In this document: positions 17,646 through 24,412 of the stretch, piece by piece
Layout: every line of letters begins with the position of its first letter
Numbering within the stretch: position 1 is the stretch's first letter
Assembly (NCBI GenBank): GCA_028820845.1
Contig: JAPPII010000034.1
Coordinates: forward strand, 1 to 41,981
Source of the DNA: Candidatus Poribacteria bacterium
GTDB lineage: Bacteria > Poribacteria > WGA-4E > WGA-3G
DNA: 41,981 nucleotides
Direction of reading: 5' to 3'
Notes under the pieces: model-generated
Database searches by the model: none
Told to the model about the DNA's origin: nothing
What the model saw: the letters and a program-made list of their open reading frames with translations, nothing else
Position numbers and translations under genes: made by a program

Positions 17646-17726
17646 AAAAAACAAAAAAGGCATCTACTGGTGAGCATATAGTTTCGGTTTACAAGTTGCA
17701 CCGAAAGCTCAACCCAATAGACACCT
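17646..17726 (-). terminator. leader terminator upstream of nirA, alternative to ANTAR hairpin P2
   Basis: Reading the minus strand, AGGTGTCTATTGG (17726-17714) pairs over 13 bases, with three G-U pairs, with CCAGTAGATGCCT (17670-17658). Inside it, TGAGC/GCTCA and TTTCGGT/ACCGAAA continue the stem. The 3' arm runs into T6-G-T6 (17658-17646). The 5' arm includes the loop and 3' side of P2 (17719-17732), so P2 and terminator cannot form together. Ribosome site and GTG start of nirA lie about 38 bases beyond the T-run. Confidence 0.78.
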
Positions 17727-17757
17727 ATGTCTGGTCCCAAACCCCCTTTGGTTCGGG
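17719..17757 (-). ncRNA. ANTAR-target antitermination RNA (P1 and P2 hexaloop hairpins)
   Basis: On the minus strand, hairpin P1 (17757-17736) has stem CCCGAACC / GGTTTGGG, eight pairs with one G-U, around the six-base loop AAAGGG. After a three-base linker, hairpin P2 (17732-17719) has stem AGAC / GTCT around the loop ATAGGT, extendable by CC/GG across a bulge. Both loops have A at position 1 and G at position 4, the invariant bases of known ANTAR-binding RNAs. The RNA lies directly between an ANTAR-domain gene and nirA. Protein binding to P1/P2 should free the downstream polymerase from the terminator at 17646-17726. Confidence 0.82.
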
Positions 17758-17838
17758 CTATTTTTGTTTTAAGCTATAAGTTAAGAGGCGGATTGTTACG
17801 GAAGTCTCTTAATTTATTAACTCTTAACTATGATTTTT

Positions 17839-18441
17839 TTACAATTTATTCGTCAACACTTCCGCCATAGATAACAACTCCTGTGAGACTTCCGCAAGGC
17901 GTTTTCTGCGATTCATCGCCATCTTTCGTAAAATTTGGTACGCTTGTGCCTCGTCACAACCGCGATGTTGAGCAAGGAGCTCCTTTGCGCGCTCAATGAT
18001 TTTACGTTCGGCGAGGCTTGTCTTAGTTTTCTCAAGTTCCTCCTGTAATGCCCGGAATTCATAAAACCGAGCAACTGCCGCCTCAATGATCGTTTTAACT
18101 CTGGCACCGGTGAGTTCTCCAACAGCATAAGCAGAAACACCTGCACGCGTTGCTGCCTGAATCGTCTCCGATCGCTCATCACGCGAAAACATGACCATCG
18201 GACACGGATAGCTTGCGTGAAGAGAGTCAACCCAACCGAGTATTGTCTGTCCGGGAAAGTCAACGCCTATCAATATAATGTCGGGTTTTAAGTGTGAGAC
18301 CTGGCTTATTAAGTCTCTCTGCAGACGCAGCGGCGCAGCGACCTCGTACCGCCCTGCTTTTAGGATTCGGATTAATGTAGCGGCTCGCTCTCGATTGTTA
18401 TCAATGATTAAAACCTTTGGCGTTGAAGTGTCTGTTTCCAT
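17839..18441 (-). CDS. nasT: NasT-like ANTAR antitermination regulator
   Basis: A 200-residue cytosolic RNA-binding regulator. The N-terminal receiver-like domain (about 8-125) has D14-N15 in the acidic pocket and the phospho-acceptor position D61 (LIGVDFPG). The stretch AGVSAYAVGELTGARVKTIIEAA is characteristic of NasT. A coiled linker (about 126-145) leads to the C-terminal ANTAR domain (about 146-195), with ERAKELLAQHRGCDEAQAYQILRK. ATG 18441 is preferred over the in-frame GTG 18468; AAGGG lies six bases upstream. A sigma-54 promoter precedes it and its presumed RNA target follows it. In Proteobacteria and Azotobacter NasT is held by the nitrate sensor NasS; no nasS gene is adjacent here. 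Confidence 0.88.
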   Translation of the reverse strand: METDTSTPKVLIIDNNRERAATLIRILKAGRYEVAAPLRLQRDLISQVSHLKPDIILIGVDFPGQTILGWVDSLHASYPCPMVMFSRDERSETIQAATRAGVSAYAVGELTGARVKTIIEAAVARFYEFRALQEELEKTKTSLAERKIIERAKELLAQHRGCDEAQAYQILRKMAMNRRKRLAEVSQELLSMAEVLTNKL

Positions 18442-18514
18442 CCTCCACCCTTCCCAAGTCAATTTCACGTAAATCTGCTGAATTAACGAGGAGCGTCGAC
18501 TTTAATATGCTATT

Positions 18515-18531
18515 AGCAAAAACCTTGCCAA
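18515..18531 (-). promoter_or_regulatory. sigma-54 (-24/-12) promoter of the nasT-nirA-narK-nasA unit
   Basis: The minus strand reads TTGGCAAGGTTTTTGCT. It matches the YTGGCACGrNNNTTGCW consensus except for one base, with the required 10 bases between GG and GC. Transcription would start near 18504, about 60 bases before the nasT ATG. Sigma-54 control of nitrate assimilation by an NtrC-type activator is well known in enteric bacteria and Azotobacter. Confidence 0.72.
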
Positions 18532-18562
18532 AAGTACGAATTGCGCGCTGCAGCTATATCCA

Positions 18563-18589
18563 CAAGGGTTTTGTCAAACAACAACCTTG
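18563..18589. promoter_or_regulatory. inverted repeat, candidate activator site upstream of the sigma-54 promoter
   Basis: CAAGGGTTTTGT (18563-18574) and ACAACAACCTTG (18578-18589) are inverted copies matching at 10 of 12 positions around a 3-base centre. The centre is about 60 bases upstream of the -12 element, a usual distance for an enhancer-binding protein. It does not match the enteric NtrC consensus closely. The rest of the gap to 18730 holds A/T-rich sequence and a GGAAGATTGGA-type repeat. Confidence 0.4.
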
Positions 18590-18730
18590 CAAGATATTCA
18601 GCATGTGCAAATTTTTGCCTGTTTTTTTAGCAAGAGACACGCATTTTTTCCTATTTTTTGGGCAATATGGAAAAAGAGGATTGGAGGGGTGGAAGAATGG
18701 AAGATTGGAAACAGGACCGCAACTCACCCT

Positions 18731-19399
18731 TCACGCGTTCACGCGTCGGACGGTATAGATAGAAACTTGGGAAGTCTGTCTCTCTAATGTAACAGGAACG
18801 GTAGATTTTTGATAGAGGAAGCCGTTGTCGGCGATATGTTTGAAAAATCCGAGAGCGTTGTTTCGATTTGGTTCGGAAAAGAAGGCGGTCCCATCAAGAG
18901 AAAGATGGTTCTGAAGAAACGATAAAATCGGGGTCCAGTGGTGTTCTTCGTAAATGACATCGGCGGCGAGGATATACGGAAATTTGCAGTTGAAACAGGG
19001 CGTGTTCCAATCCATCTGAACGAAATCTGCATTTTCTTCAACACCATTTTGATCTGCGTTGTGTTGCGCGAAACGGACGGCTTCCTGCTCTACGTCTGTG
19101 AAGACCACACGCGCACCCATCTGACAGGCAACAATTCCTGTCAATCCAAACCCACATCCAATCTCCAAGATATGTGCGCCCTTTAGCCGTGCCCCTATTT
19201 TCTCCACATGGCGAGCAAGACCAATCGAGGATTCCCAGAGGTAGGTCCAGTAGGGGAGATAGAGTTTGCCTTCCTTGTCTTCCCGACTGAGTTGTTCGAG
19301 AAACCAATCGGGTTCTTCTATAAGCGTGAGTTGGACCCTGCGGGTTTTCAACTTAACAATGGTACTTGTTAGCGGATAGTCTTGTAGTCGGGTTTTCAT
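18731..19399 (-). CDS. class I SAM-dependent methyltransferase (Methyltransf_16-like)
   Basis: A 222-residue cytosolic methyltransferase. The SAM-binding motif LEIGCGFGLTGIVACQMGARVVFTD is clear, preceded by YLPYWTYLWESSIGLARHV, a block typical of the lysine/N-methyltransferase-like family (Methyltransf_16, relatives of METTL-type protein methyltransferases). A downstream ILAADVIYEE block fits motif IV. The substrate, perhaps a protein lysine, cannot be read from sequence. ATG 19399 is preferred to the TTG at 19405. It lies 85 bases after the HypE-like gene; the gap has a GCGAGG/CCTCGC hairpin (19444-19466). The nasT promoter region follows. Confidence 0.8.
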   Translation of the reverse strand: MKTRLQDYPLTSTIVKLKTRRVQLTLIEEPDWFLEQLSREDKEGKLYLPYWTYLWESSIGLARHVEKIGARLKGAHILEIGCGFGLTGIVACQMGARVVFTDVEQEAVRFAQHNADQNGVEENADFVQMDWNTPCFNCKFPYILAADVIYEEHHWTPILSFLQNHLSLDGTAFFSEPNRNNALGFFKHIADNGFLYQKSTVPVTLERQTSQVSIYTVRRVNA

Positions 19400-19484
19400 T
19401 TTCAACCCACATCGGCGAGATTAGGAATGCACGTCGCATTTGAGCGAGGACGCTGCAAAACCTCGCCTACCCAGTGAGGGGTGT

Positions 19485-20525
19485 TTATTTATCTTTAGAA
19501 TCGCCCATAAAGAGTTTAGCGATTTCATCCGTCTCAAACACAGGTAGCGGTTGTCGTGTACCAGCAGCACCTTCCAACCACAACCCACCTTCAGATGGCA
19601 AAAACGTTCCGATGATGTCGGCATTGATACCCTCCTTACCGAGGGCTTGGCAAATCGCTTCGCCTTTTTTGGGGTCCGACGCAATTAACATGGCACCCGA
19701 TGAAATAACACCAAGTGGGTTGAGCCGAAACATATCACATAATGTTTGTGTTATATTTCCATACAGTCTTGATGAACCTAAAAGTTTATCCAAATAGACA
19801 ACAACTCCCAACTCGGCTGCGGTTGCCAATTCATAGACCGCAGTTGCGATACCCCCTTCTGTGACATCGTGCATAGCATGGACCCCACCCGTGGCAATTG
19901 CGATTTGTGCGTCCTTGAGTACAGAAATCCCGGGATGTGTGAGATAATTCTTTGCCTGCTCCAAGAATAGATCGTCGTACTTTTCACGCAACTGCGCTTC
20001 ACACTTACGGGCAATAATTGCAGTTGCCTCAATACCGATTCCCTTTGTAAGGATTAATGCGTCTCCTACGCGGGCATCTGCTGAAGTGAACAAGCCATTT
20101 TTATAGGTAATCCCCATCATTTGTCCTACGACCACAGGTTGCGTTACGGCTGGTGTAACCTCAGTATGTCCCCCACAGAGTAGGATGTCAAATTCTGCAC
20201 ATGCCTGCGTGAGTTGCGTCATGATGTTGCGAACCATCGTGGGTGTCGTCGCGGCTTCGGGTAGCAGCAGCGTTACCAACAACCATTTCGGCACGGCACC
20301 CATTGCTGCAATGTCATTGCTATTGACGCATACGACATACCATCCAATATCTTCAGTCGCAAAGGTGATCGGATCACTGGTAGCAACGAGGTAGTTGTCG
20401 CCTAACGCAATGACAGCGGCATCTTCCCCGAGTTGTGGACCGACAACCAGACTTGTACTTCCATCGTGTGTGGGCAGAAGCTCCTTTAAAAAATCGTGTT
20501 TGAGTTTCCCAACAGGTAGGTTCAT
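19485..20525 (-). CDS. AIR synthase-related (PurM/HypE-like) protein
   Basis: A 346-residue two-domain protein of the PurM/HypE/SelD/ThiL ATP-binding superfamily. The N-terminal half has GEDAAV and a DPITFATEDIGWYVVCVNSNDIAAMGAVP block that aligns with HypE. The Gly-rich CGGHTEVTPAV and MHDVTEGGIATAVYELA blocks are also HypE-like. True HypE ends in a conserved PRIC cysteine that carries the thiocarboxamide group; this protein ends FMGDSKDK, without cysteine, and no hydrogenase genes are nearby. It is therefore probably a HypE-like enzyme of unknown substrate. Start ATG 20525 lies eight bases after the stop of the DUF6785 gene and is likely coupled to it, with no clear Shine-Dalgarno. Confidence 0.8.
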   Translation of the reverse strand: MNLPVGKLKHDFLKELLPTHDGSTSLVVGPQLGEDAAVIALGDNYLVATSDPITFATEDIGWYVVCVNSNDIAAMGAVPKWLLVTLLLPEAATTPTMVRNIMTQLTQACAEFDILLCGGHTEVTPAVTQPVVVGQMMGITYKNGLFTSADARVGDALILTKGIGIEATAIIARKCEAQLREKYDDLFLEQAKNYLTHPGISVLKDAQIAIATGGVHAMHDVTEGGIATAVYELATAAELGVVVYLDKLLGSSRLYGNITQTLCDMFRLNPLGVISSGAMLIASDPKKGEAICQALGKEGINADIIGTFLPSEGGLWLEGAAGTRQPLPVFETDEIAKLFMGDSKDK

Positions 20526-20533
20526 GTTTTTTA

Positions 20534-22462
20534 TTAAATAAAAATTTTGTAGGTTCGTAAGCCGGATGCCGGTCCGATGATTGCCCAAGTGCTGCCGATG
20601 ACGTAATCGCCTAATATTAACCCCAAAAAGAGCGGTGCGACCTGACGATGGAGCCGCAAGCCACCGTGCCGTAGAATCATTAACTTCAGAAACCACGCCA
20701 CGAAGAAAGCGAACCAGAAATAATCCATCGCAAAACTGATGGCAAGTGCGTAACCTGCCGGATGGAAGGGCCACCACAAGAAATGCATCCGCATATACAT
20801 CATCACAAACGTCAGGAGCGCGCCGATACCCATAAAGCCTATACCAACCATGTTCGGTTCCGTTGGGTTATGTAGCCACCGCTGCAGCCGACTAAACGAT
20901 TCTCTGCCAACCCAGTCTTTGAATCCACCCGCTTTCGCATCTGCACCGTTACGGAAGGTGATGTCCAGATTTGCCCAAAAGGTCACCAAAATCCCGACGA
21001 TAATTGCTATCAACATCGCCACCCACAAACGTCTATTGCCCATCCCCGTTGATTCGGCAAGTTTGAACGCCTCAATCTGATTCGGCATCGGGTGATTACG
21101 GTAACCACGATTGAACCAGTAGAAAAGCGACATAATAGTGAGACTACTCGTGTCAAACTGCCGCGTTCCACCGACTGTCGCGAGCATGTCGTGCGGATTG
21201 ACGTAGTAAATTTCATGAGGCGTGCCGAGTTCTGCCCGAACACGAGTGATCGCAAACGATAGGAGAAAATAAACCCCAAAGAAAAGACCGGCGACCCACA
21301 ACGCCATTCCTGCAATAGAGGAAAAGACCCCAAGGGCAACAAGCGATCCGAGGATTCCCAAAAAGGCGGCACGATACGGCATCGGTTCGTTGGAATCATC
21401 GAGACGCGATTCAAACCCAAACACTTTTTTCATCACTTCCACCAGATGTCGTCGCGTGACCCAAACGGCAAGCAGGAAAAGAGCAATCCAAGCACCGTAC
21501 GCTTGTTCGTTGAGGGCAGGAAAATAGCGCGTACCGAGTGCTGCGCCAATGACGAATTCCGCTAAGCGCACAACAAAGAAAAACCAACACGAGAACGAGA
21601 GGTCCAACGGCAAGAAAAACGCCAAACCCACTGCGAAAGGATAAACGGAAATTCGGGTCCCACGAATGACGTTCCATGGACGGTCAGTGAAAATATTTTG
21701 GAAAACAGCCGTCCGCTTGATATAAGGGATCTCTGGAAACTGCGGAAAAAGATAGTTGACCCCATTAATGACACCGATGGCGAACGCGATGCTGAAGCCT
21801 ATCCACATCATCCGGTTCTTCAGGAGGCTGATACCGCCATCTTCGGAGAGCCGTAGCGGTAGTTGTATGATTGGATACGCGAGTTTTTCTTGCTCTGCCC
21901 ATCGCTTTCGGACGATTGTGTTGATGCAAAGCATCATGAACATCATAATCAGGAAAAAGAGTCCCCAAAACGCCAACGGTTTTAGCCAAATCGAGAAGTT
22001 ATGTTTTGTGTAGAAAGTGGCTTCACCCTCGTAAAACCCTTGGAGGCTTTGGGTATCCGAGATGGTAAGCCAAGCGGGTAGATACCGAAAAAAGAGCGTC
22101 TGCCACTCATTCTCGTCGGTTGCGAATTGGAATGCATGCCCAATACTCCCGAACATATTTTGCATCGTGTCGTGTCCAGCAAACGTACACGAGATCGCCA
22201 CCATGATGTAGACAGTGAGCAACTCTCCCTGTTGTAGCATCTGCCGCGGCGCGAAACGTTTCAAGAGTGTGTTCGCGACAACACAGATGAACATAATGAA
22301 GACTGGTTGGATAAAAAGTGGGAGGCATGAACCGTCAAGGGAGTAATACTTCACCTCAACAAGCGTCATCCAATAAACATTGACAGGGATGAATAGAATC
22401 CCTAAGAGAAGCGACCTTGCTGTAACGCGTGCTGATGAGATGGAAGTTTCACGAGTTTGCAT
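20534..22462 (-). CDS. DUF6785/DUF6784-type multi-pass membrane protein, paralogue 2
   Basis: A 642-residue polytopic membrane protein, same length and plan as 1054-2982. Shared elements are AHAFQFATDENEW, a YPIIQLPL segment, NGVNYLFP, RISVYPFAVGLAFFLPLDLSFSCWFF, ITRVRAELGTP (the other copy has ITRIRAEIGPP) and FLWWPFHPAGY near the C-terminus. No enzymatic motif is visible. It lies 30 bases downstream of the methyltransferase/MTHFR fusion and 8 bases upstream of the HypE-like gene, so it is part of one transcription unit. A transport role for a metabolite linked to these enzymes is a reasonable but untested guess. Confidence 0.75.
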   Translation of the reverse strand: MQTRETSISSARVTARSLLLGILFIPVNVYWMTLVEVKYYSLDGSCLPLFIQPVFIMFICVVANTLLKRFAPRQMLQQGELLTVYIMVAISCTFAGHDTMQNMFGSIGHAFQFATDENEWQTLFFRYLPAWLTISDTQSLQGFYEGEATFYTKHNFSIWLKPLAFWGLFFLIMMFMMLCINTIVRKRWAEQEKLAYPIIQLPLRLSEDGGISLLKNRMMWIGFSIAFAIGVINGVNYLFPQFPEIPYIKRTAVFQNIFTDRPWNVIRGTRISVYPFAVGLAFFLPLDLSFSCWFFFVVRLAEFVIGAALGTRYFPALNEQAYGAWIALFLLAVWVTRRHLVEVMKKVFGFESRLDDSNEPMPYRAAFLGILGSLVALGVFSSIAGMALWVAGLFFGVYFLLSFAITRVRAELGTPHEIYYVNPHDMLATVGGTRQFDTSSLTIMSLFYWFNRGYRNHPMPNQIEAFKLAESTGMGNRRLWVAMLIAIIVGILVTFWANLDITFRNGADAKAGGFKDWVGRESFSRLQRWLHNPTEPNMVGIGFMGIGALLTFVMMYMRMHFLWWPFHPAGYALAISFAMDYFWFAFFVAWFLKLMILRHGGLRLHRQVAPLFLGLILGDYVIGSTWAIIGPASGLRTYKIFI

Positions 22463-22492
22463 AGTTTACGAGCCGCGGGAATCGGAAAAATG

Positions 22493-24358
22493 TTAACGGT
22501 AGGTTTTAACAATTTCTGAGATGACGCTGGCTCTGTTTTTCCAATTCATGCGAGCAGGTGGGATGAGATAGATGCCGTCAATTTTACATTCATCTTGATT
22601 ACGGATGTCGCGAATTAACTCCAAACACAACCGGATACCGAGTTCGTGTGCGGCGGTATCCTCAAGGTTTCGGAATTTGTCAACAATAAATTGAGGGATG
22701 TAGAGTCCCAAATTGTCGCGTAGATAGGAGGCACTGCGGAAACTGGTGAGCGGTAGGATGCCGTAAAGCATCTTTATACCGAGATGTTCCGTCGCTTGCT
22801 GGGTCCGAACGATATCCTCATAAGTCCAGACCGGTTGTGTATAAGCGAACTTTGCCCCTTGCTTCACCTTATTTGTGAGATGTTTGACGTGGGGTTGAAG
22901 GTTCTCAGCAACCGTGAAACCACCACCGTAATAGAATCCACACGGATCGCCAATAGACGAACCGTCAGCGAGTTCACCGTGATTCAGACGTGCAATGAGT
23001 TTCATCAATTGAACCGCGCCACGGACATCTGGGACGAGGCTCGCCGCTTCATAGGGACCCACTTTTGGATGGTCACCAGAGAGAGCAACAATGCCACGAA
23101 TGCCCAACGCCTCCGCCTCAAGTAGGTGCGATTGCATACTGATGAGATTCCGCGAGCGGGTTGTCCAATGGATGAGCGTCGGAATTTGTGTTGTCTGCTG
23201 AAGGCGGTATGCCGTACCGACGGATCCAATATTCACGGCAGCACCGGAATTGTCGGTCACATCAAACAGATCAACACCGATGGCAGCGAGATTTTTCGCC
23301 TCACGCAACATCGCTCGCAACTGTGGAAATGTATTGGCGCGCATTTCAACACTTATGATTTGCTCTCGCGTTTCAAATACTTGTTGCACAGGATTATCAG
23401 TCAGGACTTTCGAGGTTGACCGAATCTTTGGAAGGACGAAGATCCGTTGTTTCCGTTGGACAGGCTTACGCCCTGTAACAGCCTGACGGATTTTCGCCAC
23501 ATAAGCCGGGGTCGTGCCGCAGCAACCCCCAATCATGTTCGCGCCAAGTTCAATCAATTTTCCGACGTAATCGCTGAAAACTTCTGCCTCAACTGTATAA
23601 GAGAGCGCAACCTCGCCTTGTTCTACCCTCGGATTACCAGCGTTGGGTTGTACAGCAATAGGAACCTTGATGACAGGTGCGAGGAGCTCCATCGCCTCAA
23701 CGAGATCGTGTGGACCTCGGCAATTGACACCAACTGCGTGTGCACCGAGTTGTTCGAGCTCTTGTGCAAAGACACGGACATCCACCCCGGCACCTACTGT
23801 GCCGCCCGAAACGCCACTAATCTCAACGACGACAGGAACATCGTAAGTGAGTGCTTGCTTCGCAGCGATTTCTGCTTGTTTGGGAGAAACGAAAGTCTCA
23901 AGAACGAGAAGATCCACCCCCTCATCAACAAGCGCATCCATTTGCTGTTTAAAGATGCGTCGGATTGCCTTCGTTGAGGGCAGTGTAGTATCTAAGGTTT
24001 GGAAAGAGATCGGTCCAACGGAACCGGCTACATAGCAGGTCTCTGGCACAGCAGCACGTGCGAGTCTCACACCGTTTCTGTTAATTTCTCCAGCCTGCTC
24101 AGCCAAGCCGTGAACAGCTAACGCTTCACTGTTTGCCTGATAGGTATTGGTCTGAATAATATCGGCACCGGCATTCGCATAGGCGCGATGAATCATTGAG
24201 ACTTTCTCGGCGTGTTCTGTAGAGATGTTGCAGGCATCAACACATTGTAGATGTGCTGGTACCTGTTTGCGGAGTTCGGTTCCGATAGCACCATCACACA
24301 CCAAAATCTGACCTGTGAGGGCATCTATGAAGTTATTTTTTCTTGAGGTTATAGCCAT
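22493..24358 (-). CDS. bifunctional homocysteine S-methyltransferase / methylenetetrahydrofolate reductase
   Basis: A 621-residue fusion of the YitJ type. The N-terminal domain (about 1-295) is a Zn-dependent homocysteine methyltransferase with ligands C213 (VNCRGP), C279 and C280 (GGCCGTT). The C-terminal domain (about 330-615) is a TIM-barrel methylenetetrahydrofolate reductase with FDVTDNS and LSGDHPK blocks and AKFAYTQPVW. It links one-carbon transfer from folate to methionine formation without the cobalamin domain of MetH. No SAM or cobalamin riboswitch is visible in the 54-base gap upstream, which contains only the preceding gene's terminator. It heads the run towards the DUF6785, HypE-like and methyltransferase genes. 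Confidence 0.92.
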   Translation of the reverse strand: MAITSRKNNFIDALTGQILVCDGAIGTELRKQVPAHLQCVDACNISTEHAEKVSMIHRAYANAGADIIQTNTYQANSEALAVHGLAEQAGEINRNGVRLARAAVPETCYVAGSVGPISFQTLDTTLPSTKAIRRIFKQQMDALVDEGVDLLVLETFVSPKQAEIAAKQALTYDVPVVVEISGVSGGTVGAGVDVRVFAQELEQLGAHAVGVNCRGPHDLVEAMELLAPVIKVPIAVQPNAGNPRVEQGEVALSYTVEAEVFSDYVGKLIELGANMIGGCCGTTPAYVAKIRQAVTGRKPVQRKQRIFVLPKIRSTSKVLTDNPVQQVFETREQIISVEMRANTFPQLRAMLREAKNLAAIGVDLFDVTDNSGAAVNIGSVGTAYRLQQTTQIPTLIHWTTRSRNLISMQSHLLEAEALGIRGIVALSGDHPKVGPYEAASLVPDVRGAVQLMKLIARLNHGELADGSSIGDPCGFYYGGGFTVAENLQPHVKHLTNKVKQGAKFAYTQPVWTYEDIVRTQQATEHLGIKMLYGILPLTSFRSASYLRDNLGLYIPQFIVDKFRNLEDTAAHELGIRLCLELIRDIRNQDECKIDGIYLIPPARMNWKNRASVISEIVKTYR

Positions 24359-24367
24359 CTAAGAGAA

Positions 24368-24390
24368 AAGCGCGCCTGTGAAGCGCGCTT
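24368..24390 (-). terminator. terminator hairpin after the copper monooxygenase gene
   Basis: A perfect 8-bp stem AAGCGCGC / GCGCGCTT with a seven-base loop. In the minus direction it continues as TTCTC, a short U-rich tail. It lies 22 bases past the stop of 24413-26029 and ten bases before the methyltransferase/MTHFR ATG. Confidence 0.6.
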
Positions 24391-24412
24391 CCCGATATTC
24401 ATGAGACAGGTT

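Noticed and set aside
17609-17740. Longer nirA frame starting at 17740
   Set aside because: It would translate the ANTAR leader and terminator stem and has no ribosome site; GTG 17608 has AAGGAGGG.
19485-20525. Genuine hydrogenase maturation HypE
   Set aside because: No C-terminal cysteine and no hydrogenase or other hyp genes nearby.
23447-23977. 176-residue plus-strand frame inside the homocysteine methyltransferase gene
   Set aside because: Antisense shadow of a convincingly coding region.
24359-24412. SAM or cobalamin riboswitch upstream of the methionine/MTHFR fusion
   Set aside because: The gap is only 54 bases and holds one simple terminator hairpin.
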